64,000 nt of DNA, from the NCBI GenBank assembly GCA_026545765.1, contig CM048840.1, positions 82,054,877 to 82,118,876 on the forward strand, written 5' to 3'. The notes under the pieces are model-generated. The model was not told the DNA's origin, ran no database searches, and worked only from the letters and a program-made list of their open reading frames with translations. Numbering within the stretch: the first letter of the stretch is position 1; each line of letters starts with the position of its first letter. Position numbers and translations under genes: made by a program. The DNA comes from Plantago major. Taxonomy: Eukaryota > Streptophyta > Magnoliopsida > Lamiales > Plantaginaceae. Shown here piece by piece: positions 60,446-64,000 of the stretch.

Positions 60446-62105
60446 TGTTAGGAAATCTGTTAGATATTTTGTTAGAAATATCTGTTTAGATTTTGATCAG
60501 CAACATGATGACTTATCTTAGTCTCAGAAAGGTGATTAGTACTCTTGATTCACTTGAACATTGTAAAAGAGGAAACCCACTAAGTATGATAGTCTAGCTA
60601 ATCTTGTATAGGATGTTAGGTCTCAAAATGTAAATTTTATTTTATGAAGAGAAGACCAAGAAGAAGACATCCAAGCAGAACAAGTTCAACGACATTGAAG
60701 ACTTGAAGAAACTGCACAAGGTTACTGAAACAGTTTTCCAGATACCTTGGCCAGATATCTTGAAGACACGAATAGTTTTAAACAAACTGTGTCACAAGAG
60801 ATATCTGAGAAATAAAAGGTCTATCTGAAAACAAGGAAAGTGTCCACAGATATCTATTCTCAGATACCTTGAGCTTTAACCACATTTCTGAAAAAGAAAT
60901 ATATATATTGCAAACAAAGTTGTTTCAATAAAAGTGGTATCTGAAGATAAAGATAAGAACGTGCAAAGATTCAGAGAAATCTGATCAAGGTTGTCTCTGA
61001 TACAAAGCATAGTTCCGTTGGCACTACAGGACAAAAGTATAGTACAATGCATTAAATGCACGGACAGAGATGTCTGAACAAAAGCAACGGTAGCTTCTGA
61101 AGAAGAAGACAAACCTGCTACAGTACTATACACAGATATCAATAGTTTGAATTTGATTTAATCCTAGCGGATACTATTCAAACGGCACTCAAATTCATCT
61201 ATAAATATCAACACTTAGACAGCTTGAGATGACACACTACACAACCTGAAGAACTTACACTGAACACATATCTCAAGAAAATTACTTATCCTCAAAGCTT
61301 TCTGTTGCGACCAAAGCTCTTGATCTTGAGTAACACAAAAGTTTTAAGTGTCCTGATCCTAAACAAGCACAGCTATCTGTGAAAGAGTTGAATCAAAAGA
61401 TCAAGTATCTAAGATTCATTCTCTTGAACACTTATCTAAGACTTGGGTCAGTAAAAAGAACAAGATACCATACATTGCAAAGTGTATTAAGTATACTTGA
61501 TTCACAGAGCTATCTGATTAACTGAAAAGTTATTAAAGAAGCTCATCTGACAACTCAAACTAAAACCAACATGATCCTTTGGCGTGAGTATGTGAAGTAC
61601 TTAGTTTGAGAAACTAAGGAATAACTCCAAGGTTATTGAGCACAGGAAGTACTTAGCTTGGGAAGCTAGGGAATAGCTCAAAAAGGTTTCTGAGTACAGG
61701 AAGTACTTGGCTGTGAAAGCCGAGGAACAACTCAGGGGGAACATTTGGTTGAGAACCATCTATTTAAGGAATCTTAGAATAGGATTTTTGTAAGGTGACC
61801 TCAATTATCTATTCTAGTGAATTCTAGGTCTTTGGAAGACCGAAGTGGATTAGTTGGAGGATTACGCCACCTCCAGATACCACTATACTTGCTGTGTTAT
61901 TTACTTTTCTGTACTTACATTTCAGCAACACACACACACTTTAACTGTTTCTGCACTTATCTATCTTAAGTCTTCCGCGCTCTGAATCTAAGTATCAGAT
62001 ATCTACTCAGATATCTGAGAAATAGTTTTTATCGACAAAAGTTTTAAAAGACTATTCACCCCCCCCCCCCTCTAGTCTTTTACTTTGCCGTTATCTGGAC
62101 CAACA
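60446..62105 (+). repeat. Element C 3' LTR (1,660 bp)
   Basis: From TGTTAGGAAATCTG to TATCTGGACCAACA. TATA box at 61200-61207. Four leader stem-loops at about 61600-61758. Poly-C run of about 12 near 62059. This copy has few of the CAG/CTG losses seen in the 5' LTR. Confidence 0.95.
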
Positions 62106-62430
62106 GATGACAACCATCTCAATACTACAAGTCATCCTATACAATACAAATCTCAGAGTACGCAACAACTACTAAATAATCTTTACAAATTCATCATCTG
62201 TCCACCGTCTCCATTCCAAAGTATCTTTGTCCAATCACTTACTAAATATCTAAAAGGGGTGGGTAAGGGTGAGCCTCATTGACACTTCTACCGGATCAAG
62301 CAGAGTATTTCAAAAACACACACACACATGTATACATACATACATACATACATAGATTTGTATAATTTTTATGTACTTAGACTCTGTTCTCTTCATCTGA
62401 AAATTCATTAATTTCAGTTCAGTTCAGTTC
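62106..62430. other. Flank of element C, right side, with microsatellite
   Basis: It starts with the right target duplication GATGA (62106-62110). No gene is seen. (CA)n and (CATA)n repeats lie at about 62318-62353. The stretch AAAAGGGGTGGGTAAGGGTG (62251-62270) is of a type common in plant gypsy LTRs. Confidence 0.5.
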
Positions 62431-62431
62431 A

Positions 62432-62466
<35 letters not shown>

Positions 62467-62484
62467 CATATATATATATATATG

Positions 62485-62528
<44 letters not shown>
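62431..62528. repeat. (TA)n array
   Basis: Almost pure TA repeat broken by TATATGTATATATATACATATA palindromic steps (shown here only in part). Open frames over it are artefacts of the repeat. Confidence 0.95.
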
Positions 62529-62529
<1 letters not shown>

Positions 62530-62895
62530 TCAAAATAATTTGCATGGAACAATTGCCAAAACAATAACAATTTACTTTTAGCTCAATCAGACAATACACT
62601 ACGGCCACACACAGGTCGGCTTTTACATAACAATAACAATGCCCTACCAAAGGGATAACAATACAATGGGAGATCTCCAAAAGCACGGCATTCCCTCGAA
62701 AGGGCCCAAACAATTCATATGCATATCGATGAGCATAAAACATATTTTCAATCCATGCTTTTGAACAAAACAATTTTCACAATTTACAATCAAGATAAAA
62801 CATTTATGGGTACACATACTTGATCCTTTTCGAATAGACTATTATATCGAGTCCCATTACTTGATATAATAACCATAAGTAGTTTGTCAAATCAT
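62529..62895. other. Unassigned DNA between TA arrays
   Basis: Non-coding. It contains CGGCATTCCCTCGAAAGGGC-like text and several ACAATAACAAT tracts. I cannot assign it; it is probably part of the gypsy-type LTR flanking element C. Confidence 0.35.
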
Positions 62896-62897
62896 AA

Positions 62898-62941
<44 letters not shown>

Positions 62942-63081
62942 CATATATACATATATATATACATATATGTATATATATATATATATGTATATATATATGT
63001 ATATATGTATATATATGTATATATGTATATATATACATATATATATATATATATGTATATATATACATATATATATATACA
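62896..63081. repeat. Second (TA)n array with regular GTATA/CATA interruptions
   Basis: About 185 bp of TA repeat with TATGTATATA and TACATATA steps spaced 6-16 bp apart. The sequence is nearly self-complementary. Confidence 0.95.
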
Positions 63082-64000
63082 CACGATAACAATAAAATGA
63101 AGCAACAGTGTCAAGGAAACCCCCTTACCTCAAGGTGAAACGAATCCAAGTCAAGTTGAATAATCCGCGAAACACTCCATTATCTTGCACATCATATCCG
63201 AAGTCACATTGAACCACAATTCATTAAAAGCACCACTAGAACACTTCGCTCGTCTCTACTGCGGTTTAATAGGTCGTAAAGGAAAAAGTAGGTTACAAGG
63301 GCAAAACGATAATTTACACGGGATGATAATAGGCTGGAATAAAATATTACCAAAAATTGTCTCCATCAAGGTTCGGAACTATCGACCTCATACAGGGAAA
63401 CACCAAACCAACTGAGCTAGCTACATGTGCGTAACAATGTTGGCACGCGAATCTTAATGAGCCGACTTACTGTCTGGGGCATAACTGAATTTACTGAAAG
63501 TTGTCAAATTGCACGAGAGGCCCCTGGCGCCTTCAAATTCCCAAAAGCAAGCGTTTTAACTTTTCAAAAACCTCGAAACAGTCCCTGCAACTTACGAAAA
63601 CTTCCAAACTCCATGAAATTGAACCAAACTCCTCCAAATCCAAGCAAGGGTTATGGGAATCGATTACCCATCATCTCCTCCATCTAAAACCATCAATAAC
63701 AATCCAAAACATCAATGAATCGGTCCAAATCAAATCAAATTCAACCTCCATGTTTCTTGTCTCCATGTCGCGATCTACCACACCAAACCCAATTCGATTT
63801 TGGTCCAAAACTACTCGATTAAGTAACAAATCCGGTATAGTCTCGTGTAGATATCAAGATCGAGCAAAACTACATGTTCATACGGAATGAGAAGAAAGAA
63901 GAACGGCTTACACAAAAAAGAAGAAGAAAGGACTTAACTAGGTTTGAGATTGGGCTTTAATTTGGACTCTAAATCAATCCAAAACTAACCCAATTAATTC
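63082..64000. other. Unassigned DNA at the right edge
   Basis: No convincing coding frame. A tRNA-like promoter pair is at 63370-63419 on the minus strand. The remainder is unremarkable mixed-composition DNA with short open frames. It could be the end of the repeat in which element C sits, or the start of another element beyond the window. Confidence 0.4.
63370..63419 (-). other. tRNA-like A box and B box, possible SINE or tRNA relic
   Basis: The minus strand has TAGCTCAGTTGG (63419-63408), a perfect polymerase III A box. It is followed after 28 nt by GTTCCGAACC (63379-63370), a one-base variant of the B box GGTTCGANNCC. No cloverleaf is evident. It may be a tRNA-derived SINE head or chance within an LTR. 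Confidence 0.3.

Larger units (their letters stand above)
46095..62105 (+). mobile_element. Element C: complete SIRE/Maximus-like Ty1/copia element (16.0 kb)
   Basis: Both LTRs, primer site, gag, pol, ORF2 and polypurine tract are in order, flanked by GATGA (46090-46094 and 62106-62110). The two LTRs (1,640 and 1,660 bp) are almost identical apart from small deletions, many at CAG or CTG, in the 5' copy. This implies a young insertion. The coding frames nevertheless have many breaks, concentrated at 47.8-50.7 kb, 53.4 kb, 54.8-55.6 kb and 57.1-58.7 kb. Confidence 0.95.

Noticed and set aside
62429..63138. Open frames rich in Tyr and Ile over the TA repeats, on both strands
   Set aside because: They are low-complexity translations of TA microsatellites, with no start context or conserved residues.
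63085..64000. Host gene at the right edge
   Set aside because: Frames are short, without a recognisable domain or a consistent exon pattern.

Overview
This is repeat-dense nuclear DNA of a flowering plant, most likely a eudicot. It is almost entirely nested LTR retrotransposons plus a DNA-transposon remnant. I found no convincing host gene. Evidence for a plant: Ty1/copia elements of the SIRE/Maximus type, a Ty3/gypsy element of the Tat type, Tekay-like LTRs starting TGTGACG/TGTCACG, a CACTA element with a Transposase_24-type gene, an initiator-Met tRNA primer site, and mutations at CAG/CTG (CHG) contexts.

Layout. 1-911 is unassigned. 912-2571 is a decayed plus-strand Tat-like RNase H and integrase. 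Related DNA resumes at 35058 and includes a long intron-containing minus-strand ORF (40938-35538), itself split by a 1,967 bp solo LTR (35935-37901), followed by a polypurine tract and a probable LTR (about 41504-42505). Between 3589 and 35057 sits a minus-strand SIRE-like element (element B) that interrupted the Tat DNA. The 3' LTR of B is itself invaded by a plus-strand solo LTR of the same family (4306-6027, 5 bp target duplication CAATG) and by a truncated plus-strand copy (element A, about 6316-19932). 42506-45734 is a microsatellite and a CACTA element inserted in a Tekay-like LTR fragment (to 45890). 46095-62105 is a complete 16 kb plus-strand SIRE-like element (element C) with two LTRs, primer site, polypurine tract and target duplication GATGA. 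62111-64000 is flanking repeat DNA with long TA arrays.

All three SIRE-like copies share one plan: LTR, tRNA-Met primer site, long gag with zinc knuckle and coiled coil, one in-frame stop, pol (protease, integrase, reverse transcriptase, RNase H), a spacer with a TATA box, then a second gene (ORF2), a polypurine tract and an LTR. ORF2 is the most unusual part: it has five short GT-AG introns separating small exons whose lengths are all multiples of three, in the same places in all copies, and no visible membrane segment. The LTR leader carries four or five tandem stem-loops whose stems co-vary.

Many reading-frame breaks, mainly in parts of A and C, are lost or altered bases inside CAG or CTG. 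C has near-identical LTRs, so at least some of this damage may be sequencing or assembly error at methylated CHG sites. The breaks should not all be read as true decay.
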